Shown here one piece after another: positions 54,978-64,000 of a stretch of DNA of 64,000 nucleotides (the stretch's first letter is position 1; the number at the start of each line of letters is the position of its first letter). The notes beneath the pieces are model-generated. The model was not told where the DNA came from, ran no database searches, and saw only the letters and a list, made by a program, of their open reading frames with translations. The translations under genes and the position numbers were made by a program. The DNA is from Xanthomonas arboricola pv. populi (GTDB taxonomy: Bacteria; Pseudomonadota; Gammaproteobacteria; Xanthomonadales; Xanthomonadaceae): contig NZ_MDEB01000001.1 of the NCBI RefSeq assembly GCF_002939945.1, forward strand, positions 496,001 to 560,000. Direction: 5' to 3'.

Positions 54978-57599
54978 TTGCAAAGCACTGACACAAAAGA
55001 AAAAATCAAGAGCGCCAGCGGGGCTGTAGAGCACACCCCCCTCATGAAGCAATTCTTCGCCGCCAAGTCGGACTACCCCGACCTGCTGCTGTTCTTCCGC
55101 ATGGGCGATTTCTACGAGCTGTTTTACGACGATGCGCGCAAGGCTGCGCGGCTGCTCGACATCACCCTGACCCAGCGCGGCAGTTCCGGCGGTGCGCCCA
55201 TCCCGATGGCGGGCGTGCCGGTGCATGCCTACGAGGGCTACCTGGCGCGGCTGGTGGCGTTGGGCGAGTCGGTGGCGATCTGCGAGCAGATCGGCGACCC
55301 GGCGCTGGCCAAGGGCCTGGTCGAGCGCAAGGTGGTGCGCATCGTCACCCCGGGGACGGTCACCGACGAGGCGCTGCTGGACGAGCGCCGCGACACCTTG
55401 CTGATGGCGATCGCGCGCAGCAAGCAGGGCTACGGCCTGGCCTGGGCCGATCTGGCCGGTGGGCGTTTTCTGGTCAATGAAGTGGACAGCGTGGACGCGC
55501 TGGAAGCGGAAATCGCGCGCCTGGAACCGGCCGAGCTGTTGGTGCCCGACGAGGACAACTGGCCGGAATTCCTGCGTGGCCGCGTGGGCGTGCGGCGGCG
55601 GCCACCGTGGTTGTTCGACGCCGACAGCGGCCGGCGCCAGCTGCTGGCGTTCTTCAAGTTGCACGACCTGTCCGGCTTCGGCATCGACGACAAGCCCTGT
55701 GCCACCGCGGCCGCCGGCGCGCTGCTGGGCTATGTCGAGGAAACCCAGAAACAGCGCTTGCCGCACCTGACCTCCGTCGCGATGGAAGTGGCCAGCGAGG
55801 CAATCTCGATGAACGCGGCCACGCGCCGGCATCTGGAACTGGACACGCGCATCGATGGCGACACCCGCAACACCTTGCTCGGGGTGCTGGACAGCACGGT
55901 CACGCCGATGGGCGGACGCCTGCTGCGGCGCTGGCTGCACCGCCCGCTGCGCCTGCGCGAGGTCCTGGTGCAGCGCCACCACGCAGTCGGCACCCTGATC
56001 GACAGCGGCGCCGACGCCGACGTGCGCGAGGCCTTCCGCGCGCTTGGCGATCTGGAACGCATTCTCACCCGGGTGGCGCTGCGCTCGGCGCGCCCGCGCG
56101 ATTTTTCCACCTTGCGCGATGGCCTGGCGCTGCTGCCGACCGTGCGCGCGATCCTCGCGCCGCTGGATTCGCCGCGCCTGCAAACGCTGCATGCCGAACT
56201 CGGCGAACACGATGCCACCGCGCATCTGCTGCTCAGCGCGGTGGCCGAACAACCGCCGCTCAAGCTCAGCGACGGTGGCGTGATCGCCACCGGGTACGAC
56301 GCCGATCTGGATGAGTTGCGCCGCCTGTCCACCAATGCCGATCAATTCCTGATCGACCTGGAACAGCGCGAACGCGCCAGCAGCGGCATCGCCACGCTCA
56401 AGGTCGGCTACAACCGCGTGCACGGCTACTACATCGAGATCAGCAAGGGCCAGTCCGAGAAAGCCCCGCTGCACTACAGCCGCCGGCAGACGCTGACCAA
56501 TGCCGAGCGCTACATCACCGAAGAACTCAAGAGCTTCGAGGACAAGGTGCTGTCGGCGCGCGAGCGCTCGTTGTCGCGCGAAAAGCTGCTGTACGAAGGC
56601 CTGCTCGATGCACTCGGCGGCGAGCTGGAAGGCCTCAAGCGCTGCGCGAGCGCATTGAGCGAACTCGACGTGCTGGCCGGCTTCGCCGAACGCGCGCAGG
56701 CACTGGATTGGTCGCAGCCGGAACTGGACAGCGCACCGTGCCTGCGCATCGAACGCGGCCGCCACCCGGTGGTGGAAGCGGTACGCGACCAGCCGTTTGA
56801 ACCCAACGATCTGGAGTTGCACGCCGACCGCCGCATGCTGGTCATCACCGGCCCGAACATGGGCGGTAAATCGACCTACATGCGCCAGAACGCCCTGATC
56901 GTGCTGCTGGCGCACATCGGCAGCTATGTGCCGGCCAGCCGCGCGGTGATCGGGCCGATCGACCGCATCCTCACCCGCATCGGCGCCGGCGATGACCTGG
57001 CGCGCGGGCAATCCACCTTCATGGTGGAAATGGCCGAAACCAGCTACATCCTGCACCACGCCACGCCGCAATCGCTGGTGCTGATGGACGAGATCGGCCG
57101 CGGTACCTCCACCTACGACGGCCTGGCGCTGGCCGATGCCGTCGCACGCCATCTGGCGCATACCAATCGCTGCTACACGCTGTTCGCCACGCATTACTTC
57201 GAGCTCACCGCGCTGGCCGACGAGTCGCATGCCGGTGGTGCCAGCGGCATCGCCAACGTGCATCTGGATGCGGTCGAACACGGCGAGCGTCTGGTGTTCA
57301 TGCATGCGGTCAAGGATGGCCCGGCCAATCGCAGCTTCGGCCTGCAGGTGGCCGCGCTTGCCGGCTTGCCCAAAGCTGCCGTGACGCAGGCGCGTCATCG
57401 CCTGGCCGAACTGGAACAACGCGGCGGCGAAAGCCATGTCGCGCAGATGGCGCCGGCCGCATTGGACGCCCCGCAACAGTTCGGTTTGTTCACTACGCCC
57501 TCTTCGGCCGCGCAGGAAGCGCTGCAGGCGCTGGACCCGGACGAGCTCTCGCCCAGGCAGGCGCTGGAGGCCCTGTATCGGTTGAAGGCGCTGCTTTGA
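54978..57599 (+). CDS. mutS: DNA mismatch repair protein MutS
   Basis: This 873-residue MutS binds mismatches and signals through MutL. The mismatch-wedging Phe and Glu are in RMGDFYELF. The Walker A is [13 protein letters not shown], the ABC-type signature region [17 protein letters not shown], and the Walker [17 protein letters not shown], followed by [10 protein letters not shown]. The start is chosen as the TTG at 54978, which has GGAAGA 8-9 bases ahead and gives [20 protein letters not shown] before the conserved [13 protein letters not shown]. The ATG at 55044 is the alternative. The open frame continues upstream toward the IS remnant without homology. Confidence 0.95.
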   Translation: MQSTDTKEKIKSASGAVEHTPLMKQFFAAKSDYPDLLLFFRMGDFYELFYDDARKAARLLDITLTQRGSSGGAPIPMAGVPVHAYEGYLARLVALGESVAICEQIGDPALAKGLVERKVVRIVTPGTVTDEALLDERRDTLLMAIARSKQGYGLAWADLAGGRFLVNEVDSVDALEAEIARLEPAELLVPDEDNWPEFLRGRVGVRRRPPWLFDADSGRRQLLAFFKLHDLSGFGIDDKPCATAAAGALLGYVEETQKQRLPHLTSVAMEVASEAISMNAATRRHLELDTRIDGDTRNTLLGVLDSTVTPMGGRLLRRWLHRPLRLREVLVQRHHAVGTLIDSGADADVREAFRALGDLERILTRVALRSARPRDFSTLRDGLALLPTVRAILAPLDSPRLQTLHAELGEHDATAHLLLSAVAEQPPLKLSDGGVIATGYDADLDELRRLSTNADQFLIDLEQRERASSGIATLKVGYNRVHGYYIEISKGQSEKAPLHYSRRQTLTNAERYITEELKSFEDKVLSARERSLSREKLLYEGLLDALGGELEGLKRCASALSELDVLAGFAERAQALDWSQPELDSAPCLRIERGRHPVVEAVRDQPFEPNDLELHADRRMLVITGPNMGGKSTYMRQNALIVLLAHIGSYVPASRAVIGPIDRILTRIGAGDDLARGQSTFMVEMAETSYILHHATPQSLVLMDEIGRGTSTYDGLALADAVARHLAHTNRCYTLFATHYFELTALADESHAGGASGIANVHLDAVEHGERLVFMHAVKDGPANRSFGLQVAALAGLPKAAVTQARHRLAELEQRGGESHVAQMAPAALDAPQQFGLFTTPSSAAQEALQALDPDELSPRQALEALYRLKALL

Positions 57600-57603
57600 G
57601 TGC

Positions 57604-57633
57604 GGGGAATCGGGAATCGGGAATCGGGAATCG
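57604..57633. repeat. GGGAATC-type repeat cluster E
   Basis: Four tandem GGGAATC units immediately follow the mutS stop. The inverted partner is weak here: TAAGAGCG and GGCTCTACGC follow, with no CGATTCCC arm. The rest of 57634-57825 has no gene. Confidence 0.8.
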
Positions 57634-57825
57634 TAAGAGCGTAGTTGCCTGGCTCTACGCTTTGCGGGGTTGGTCAACCCGTTGCCGTGTTGTTGTCGGA
57701 TGAAGCGGCTTGACTGCCACTGTGTGGTATCGCTGCCCTCGCCCTGCATCGCGGCACGTGCCGTGTTGCTCTGATGGCGCGACGGGCGCACGCTGCCGCA
57801 ACGTTTTGTCCAACCGGAGACACCG

Positions 57826-58440
57826 ATGACCACATCCACCTCGTTGACCGATCAACTTGCCGCGCAGTTGCAAGGCCCGCAGTTGCAGCAACTCGCCAGC
57901 CGGCTCGGCATCGCGCCCGAGCAGGCGCAATCGGCGGTGCAGACCGCGCTGCCGCTGTTGATGGGTGCCCTGGGCCGTAACAGCCAGCAGGCCGGTGGCA
58001 CCGACGCGTTGCTGGGTGCCTTGCAGCGCGATCATGCCGGCAGCACGGATATCGGCAGCCTGCTCGGTGCGTTGCTGGGCGGCTCGGCCAGCGGTGCGCA
58101 AGGCAATGGCGCCGGCATCGTGGGGCATCTGTTCGGCGACAAGGCACCGCAGGCTGCCGCAGGCCTGGGCCAGGCTGCCGGGCTGGAGACCGGCAAGGCC
58201 AATCAACTGCTGCAATTGCTGGCACCCATCGTGATGGCGTATCTGGCCAAGCGCTTCCTCGGCGGCAATGCCGCTGCCAGCAGCCAGCTCGGTCCTGCCC
58301 TGGCGCAGGAACACCAGCAGGTCAGCAGCAACACCGCGGTCAACGGCTTGCTGGGCAACGTACTGGACCAGGACGGCGACGGAAAGCTTGGGCTGGGCGA
58401 TGTCATGAAGCTCGGCGGCAGCCTGTTCGGCAAGCGCTGA
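57826..58440 (+). CDS. DUF937/YidB-family protein
   Basis: This 204-residue Ala/Gly/Leu-rich protein matches the DUF937 family (YidB-like): LASRLGIAPEQAQSAVQTAL, then PLLMGALGRN near the N terminus and LAPIVMAYLAKRFLGG in the second half. The C terminus contains DQDGDGKLGLGDV (about 183-195), which has the Asp spacing of an EF-hand or dockerin-type calcium loop. No signal peptide or membrane span is seen. Function is not established. A CCGGAGA ribosome site precedes the ATG. Confidence 0.82.
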   Translation: MTTSTSLTDQLAAQLQGPQLQQLASRLGIAPEQAQSAVQTALPLLMGALGRNSQQAGGTDALLGALQRDHAGSTDIGSLLGALLGGSASGAQGNGAGIVGHLFGDKAPQAAAGLGQAAGLETGKANQLLQLLAPIVMAYLAKRFLGGNAAASSQLGPALAQEHQQVSSNTAVNGLLGNVLDQDGDGKLGLGDVMKLGGSLFGKR

Positions 58441-58491
58441 CATCGCGAGCGCACGTCGGTTCGGCACCGGCGTGCCATCCATAGCGCCTCG

Positions 58492-58536
58492 CTATCGATA
58501 TGTTTGAATAATTCGAATTCTAAAATCGATCGATAG
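58492..58536. promoter_or_regulatory. CTATCGAT/ATCGATAG inverted repeat upstream of katG
   Basis: CTATCGAT (58492-58499) and ATCGATAG (58529-58536) flank an AT-rich core with GAATAATTCGAATTC. OxyR sites are degenerate and built from ATAG/CTAT-type elements over about 40 bases, so this is a candidate OxyR box for katG, 264 bases before its start. Nothing else in 58441-58799 was recognised. Confidence 0.4.
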
Positions 58537-58577
58537 TGCTTATCGTGTGCGCACGCCGCCACGATGAGTCCGCCTGA

Positions 58578-61046
<2,469 letters not shown>

Positions 61047-61051
61047 GTGGC

Positions 61052-61079
61052 AAGGCGCACGCCCTCGTGCGTGCGCCTT
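61052..61079 (+). other. Hairpin just after katG
   Basis: AAGGCGCACG (61052-61061) pairs with CGTGCGCCTT (61070-61079) across an 8-base loop. No T run follows, so it is a weak terminator or mRNA 3' stabiliser. Confidence 0.55.
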
Positions 61080-61157
61080 AAACTCTCTGTTGAACTACAC
61101 GCAAGATTGACTCGGCACTGGAGACGTCAGTGGAGCGGCGGGTCTCCGGTTTGGCTG

Positions 61158-61290
61158 CAAGGCCCTTGCCCGCCCACCCTCGCGGGACACGCCGCAAGTA
61201 CGTCCCTGTAAGCTCTTACGCGGCATCCATGCCGCGTAAGGTCCCGCGACGGCGAGCGGACAAGGACCCGTCGAGATGGTCGGTGTGCAT
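61158..61290 (-). repeat. Nested-palindrome repeat, copy 3 with flank
   Basis: This is the third copy of the two-level palindrome, inverted relative to copies 1 and 2. The core runs 61158-61271, the inner palindrome CTTACGCGGCAT-CC-ATGCCGCGTAAG lies at 61215-61240, and the flank shared with copy 2 is 61264-61289. It lies in the katG-hslR intergenic space. Confidence 0.85.
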
Positions 61291-61311
61291 GGTTAAGAGC
61301 AGAGCATCACG

Positions 61312-61349
61312 AACGGCGCTTCCCCCGCGATGGAGAAGCGCCGTTTTTA
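61312..61349 (+). terminator. Rho-independent terminator downstream of katG
   Basis: AACGGCGCTTC (61312-61322) pairs perfectly with GAAGCGCCGTT (61335-61345) across a 12-base loop and is followed by TTTTT. It ends plus-strand transcripts that read through copy 3 of the palindrome. The gap to the hslR stop (61350-61426) has no gene. Confidence 0.85.
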
Positions 61350-61426
61350 TTGATTGAACAACATGACGGATGCCCAGGCGTTTTTTGTTTCCGTCAGCCG
61401 ATTCGCAGCGGACAGCCCGCGCAGTG

Positions 61427-61834
61427 CTACAACGCGTCGATATCGCCCAGCGCGTTGATCAGCCGGCGTGCGCGCTTGTCCGGCTTGCCCTCGGGTGCGC
61501 GATAGCCGGTACGTTCGGCGGCGCGCTGCAGCCGCCATTGCGCACGCGCCTGGCGTGAGGCATCGCTTTCCACGTACAGCGTCTGTGCGACCGGTGCCGG
61601 GCCGCGCACATCGCTCAGCGCGGCAACGGTGACTTCGAAGATCTCGCCGCCACGGTCGATGCGCAGTTGTTCGCCGCTACGCAGCGTGCGCGAGGGCTTG
61701 GGCCGCTGGCCGGCGACATCCACCTTGCCGTTGTCGACCGCCGTCTTGGCCAGGCTGCGCGTCTTGAAAAAACGCGCCGCCCACAACCAGACATCCAGCC
61801 TGACCGTCGTCGCATGTTCCACCAGTTGAGTCAT
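61427..61834 (-). CDS. hslR: Ribosome-associated heat-shock protein Hsp15 (S4 domain)
   Basis: This 135-residue S4-type RNA-binding protein opens with VRLDVWLWAARFFKTRSLAK, the alpha-L motif of HslR. Hsp15 binds free 50S subunits carrying nascent chains and helps recycle them. A Lys/Arg-rich C terminus (GKPDKRARRLINAL) is typical. The ATG at 61834 is chosen; a longer frame upstream has no homology. It is divergent from the MATE gene. Confidence 0.9.
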   Translation of the reverse strand: MTQLVEHATTVRLDVWLWAARFFKTRSLAKTAVDNGKVDVAGQRPKPSRTLRSGEQLRIDRGGEIFEVTVAALSDVRGPAPVAQTLYVESDASRQARAQWRLQRAAERTGYRAPEGKPDKRARRLINALGDIDAL

Positions 61835-62121
61835 CGCGTTGTGCTTGCCGTCGGTTCCAATGGGCTGCGGGCCGCTGCCGTGATCGCGCCGCAGCGGCGC
61901 GTCGCAACGGGCTGCGTTGAGCGAAAAACATTTGGGCAACCTCGCCGGAACTCAAGCGTCGCTGCCGACCGGACCTGGACCGCCGACCGCGTCCTGGCTG
62001 AGCGGTACAGGCAGATCTGCACGGCGGGTGCCGTGCCTGGTGTCATCGAAACGTCGGGCGCCGCACGCCTCACACAAGCCAATGCTAGTGTTCGCAGCTT
62101 CCGTACCACGGCACGTCTGCA

Positions 62122-63606
62122 ATGCCCAAATCCGCTGTCCTGACCGAAGGCCCGATCGGCAAGAATCTGCTGCTGTTCGCGATGCCGATTCTTGCGGGGA
62201 ATATCGCGCAATCGCTCAATGGCTCGATCAACGCGATCTGGGTAGGTCGCTACCTCGGCGAGGAGGCGCTGACTGCGGCGGCCAATGCCAACAGCATCAT
62301 GTTCTTCCTGATCGGCTCGGTGTTCGGCATCGGCATGGCCTCGACCATCCTGATCGGCCAGGCAATGGGCGCGCGCGACATCGCGCAGGCGCGCAGGGTC
62401 ATGGGCACCAGCGCCAGTTTCTTCGGCGGGCTGTCGGCACTGATCGCGGTGCTGGGCTGGTTTCTGGCGCCGCATCTGTTGACCGCGATGGGCACGCCAC
62501 CGGCATCGCAGACATTGGCCGAGGAGTACCTGCGGGTGATTTTCCTGGCGATGCCGCTGATCTATGTGTTTGCGTTCCTGTCGGCGGCGCTGCGCGGTAC
62601 CGGCGATGCCCGCACGCCGTTCCGCTTCTTGCTGGTATCGGTGGCGCTGGACATCGTGTTCAACCCGCTGCTGATCTTCGGCCTGGGTCCGTTCCCGGCG
62701 CTGGGCATCGCCGGCGCGGCCTGGGCCACGTTGCTGGCACAGGCGGTGGCACTGGGCGGTTTGCTGCTGTATCTGCGCAGCAAACGCCATGTGCTGTGGC
62801 TGGGCCGTGGCGATCTGCACCTGTTCCGCATCGCGCCGACGATCCTGCGCGCACTCATCGTCAAAGGCGTGCCGATGGGCCTGCAGATGGTGCTGATTTC
62901 GCTGGCCATGATCGCGATGATGACGCTGGTCAACGGCTTCGGTACCGACACCGCAGCCGCCTACGGCGCGGCGCTGCAGCTATGGACGTATGTGCAGATG
63001 CCGGCGATGGCGCTGGGCGCGGCCTGTTCGACGATGGCCGCGCAGAACGTGGGCGCGGGATTGTGGACGCGCGTGGATGCCACCGCACGCACCGGCATCG
63101 TCGCCAACTTCCTGCTGACCGGCGTGCTGATCGGGCTGCTGATCGTGTTCGATCGCTGGACGCTGGCGCTGTTCCTGCCGACCGACAGCCCGACGCTGGA
63201 GGTCGCGCGGCATCTCAACCACATCGGCATCTGGTCGTTCCTGCTGTTCGGCGTGAGCTTTGTGATTTCCGGCGTGGTGCGGGCCACCGGTGCGGTGATC
63301 CCGCCGCTGCTGATCCTGGCGTTCGGTCTGTGGGGCGTGCGCGTGCCGTTGGCGAAGGCCTTGATTCCGCATCTGGGAGCCGATGGCATCTGGTGGAGCC
63401 TTCCGATCAGCTCGGCATGTTCGATGCTGCTGTCGCTGGCGTATTACCGCTGGGGCGGCTGGCGCAAGGCGCGGATGCTGACCACGCCGGCGCATCCTGC
63501 GAATCCTGCGGAGCTGGCCGCCGCTGCCGAAATACCGGCGCATCCGGCCTCGCCGGTCGCCGATACCGCGCCGGTCGCAGACGTGCCGCAGCCCCGCCGG
63601 CACTGA
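62122..63606 (+). CDS. MATE-family multidrug efflux transporter
   Basis: This is a 494-residue protein with about 12 membrane segments in two homologous halves, characteristic of MATE sodium- or proton-coupled drug exporters (NorM/DinF type). Family features include FAMPILAGNIAQSLNGSINA near the start and ALRGTGDARTPFRF in the first half, with the equivalent VVRATGAVIPP in the second. The C-terminal 45 residues form a Pro/Ala-rich tail (PAHPANPAELAAAAEIPAHP) not usual for the family. The ATG at 62122 precedes LTEGPIGKNLL. Gene order suggests it is monocistronic. Confidence 0.93.
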   Translation: MPKSAVLTEGPIGKNLLLFAMPILAGNIAQSLNGSINAIWVGRYLGEEALTAAANANSIMFFLIGSVFGIGMASTILIGQAMGARDIAQARRVMGTSASFFGGLSALIAVLGWFLAPHLLTAMGTPPASQTLAEEYLRVIFLAMPLIYVFAFLSAALRGTGDARTPFRFLLVSVALDIVFNPLLIFGLGPFPALGIAGAAWATLLAQAVALGGLLLYLRSKRHVLWLGRGDLHLFRIAPTILRALIVKGVPMGLQMVLISLAMIAMMTLVNGFGTDTAAAYGAALQLWTYVQMPAMALGAACSTMAAQNVGAGLWTRVDATARTGIVANFLLTGVLIGLLIVFDRWTLALFLPTDSPTLEVARHLNHIGIWSFLLFGVSFVISGVVRATGAVIPPLLILAFGLWGVRVPLAKALIPHLGADGIWWSLPISSACSMLLSLAYYRWGGWRKARMLTTPAHPANPAELAAAAEIPAHPASPVADTAPVADVPQPRRH

Positions 63607-63839
63607 CGTCCGCTGACCCATCCGGCTAGCGCGCTGCCACACCGGCCGACATTACGCGCGAAAGCAGGAGCCGGACGCTGTATTGAAATGATCGATACAG
63701 CGCGCACGGATTTCTTGAGTGATCGACCCAGCCGACCGACGCCACCGCTCGCCGAGTCGCTACGAAAAGACATCCCGCCCCCACTGCGCAGCAACCGCGC
63801 GCCCACGTGTAAACCGTATGAGCATCGCGTACGCATGAC

Positions 63840-63872
63840 CGGCGAATCCCGATTCCCTAATCCCGATTCCCA
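63840..63872. repeat. GGGAATC-type repeat cluster F
   Basis: Inverted-sense units CGAATCCCGATTCCC and TAATCCCGATTCCC occupy this stretch. No facing GGGAATC arm is visible nearby. Between the MATE stop and here (63607-63839) I see no gene. Confidence 0.7.
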
Positions 63873-63880
63873 CAACGCAA

Positions 63881-63902
63881 ACGGCCGCCCGAAGGCGGCC
63901 GT
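63881..63902 (-). terminator. Terminator of the right-edge gene
   Basis: ACGGCCGCC and GGCGGCCGT form a 9-bp stem closed by a CGAA tetraloop (TTCG on the minus strand), followed on the minus strand by TTGCGTT. It is 34 bases beyond the stop of the partial minus-strand gene. Confidence 0.75.
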
Positions 63903-63936
63903 CTGGCATCAGCAGGACAACAAGCCTGCTGGCGAC

Positions 63937-64000
63937 TTACTCAGCCTTGGCAGCAGCCTGGCGAGCGGCCTTGGCCTGTGCAGCGGCGGCCAGATCTTCC
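63937..64000 (-). CDS. C-terminal end of an Ala/Lys-rich protein (partial)
   Basis: The minus strand reads EDLAAAAAQAKAARQAAAKAE followed by TAA at 63939-63937, with a terminator just downstream. The composition is that of a ribosomal, histone-like or phasin-type tail, but 21 residues do not identify it. The gene continues past the window edge. Confidence 0.6.
   Translation of the reverse strand, partial: EDLAAAAQAKAARQAAAKAE

Noticed and set aside
61130-61357. 75-codon frame downstream of katG
   Set aside because: It lies almost entirely inside the nested-palindrome repeat and the terminator.

Overview
The window is high-GC chromosomal DNA from a plant-associated gammaproteobacterium of the Xanthomonas group. 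The evidence is gene content: the rpoE-rseA-mucD run joined to lepA-lepB-rnc-era-recO, a TonB-receptor/endo-galactanase/beta-galactosidase locus, TPR-sulfotransferases, and dispersed GGGAATC-type intergenic repeats. The species cannot be fixed from the sequence alone. Genes are packed tightly and many neighbours overlap by 4 bases (ATGA or GTGA).

Layout. 0-4.9 kb (+): a DNA-damage operon with the end of an upstream gene (probably the ligase-associated exonuclease), an ATP-dependent ligase, an Lhr-type helicase and the PdeM phosphoesterase. 4.9-14.5 kb (-): FAD monooxygenase, cold-shock protein, a nagZ-hpt-phosphorylase group that fits purine/methylthio-nucleoside salvage and wall recycling, an FeS photolyase-like gene with an in-frame stop near its start, an amine-oxidase-like flavoprotein, a FrnE/DsbA-like protein, a CYTH protein and RlmD. 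14.6 kb (+): a receiver-HPt protein. 15.5-24.6 kb (-): recO, era, rnc, a DUF4845 gene, lepB, lepA, mucD, rseA and rpoE; a sigma-E-like promoter lies just upstream of rpoE. 24.8-26.9 kb (+): a FadB-like multifunctional beta-oxidation enzyme.

27-36.3 kb is more accessory: a large TonB receptor (-), two TPR-sulfotransferases, a small exported protein, a decayed Asp/Asn beta-hydroxylase, a CzcD-type metal exporter and two copies of a nested-palindrome repeat. 36.3-43.5 kb: a complete distal valine-degradation operon (mmsA, acyl-CoA dehydrogenase, enoyl-CoA hydratase, 3-hydroxyisobutyryl-CoA hydrolase, mmsB; all -) facing a divergent ScfR/RamB-type regulator. 43.9-50.5 kb (+): a galactan-use locus of TonB receptor, secreted GH53 endo-galactanase and Tat-exported GH2 beta-galactosidase, followed by a decayed copy of the GH2 tail.

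51.2-54.7 kb is an AT-rich island unlike its surroundings. It holds two genes I cannot name, a membrane-anchored 340-residue protein and a secreted eight-cysteine protein, then an internally deleted IS5-type transposase and a gene stub broken by it. 55-64 kb returns to core genes: mutS (TTG start), a DUF937/YidB protein, katG, a third nested palindrome, hslR, a MATE exporter, and the C-terminal end of an unidentified Ala/Lys-rich protein at the right edge. No rRNA, tRNA or CRISPR array was seen.
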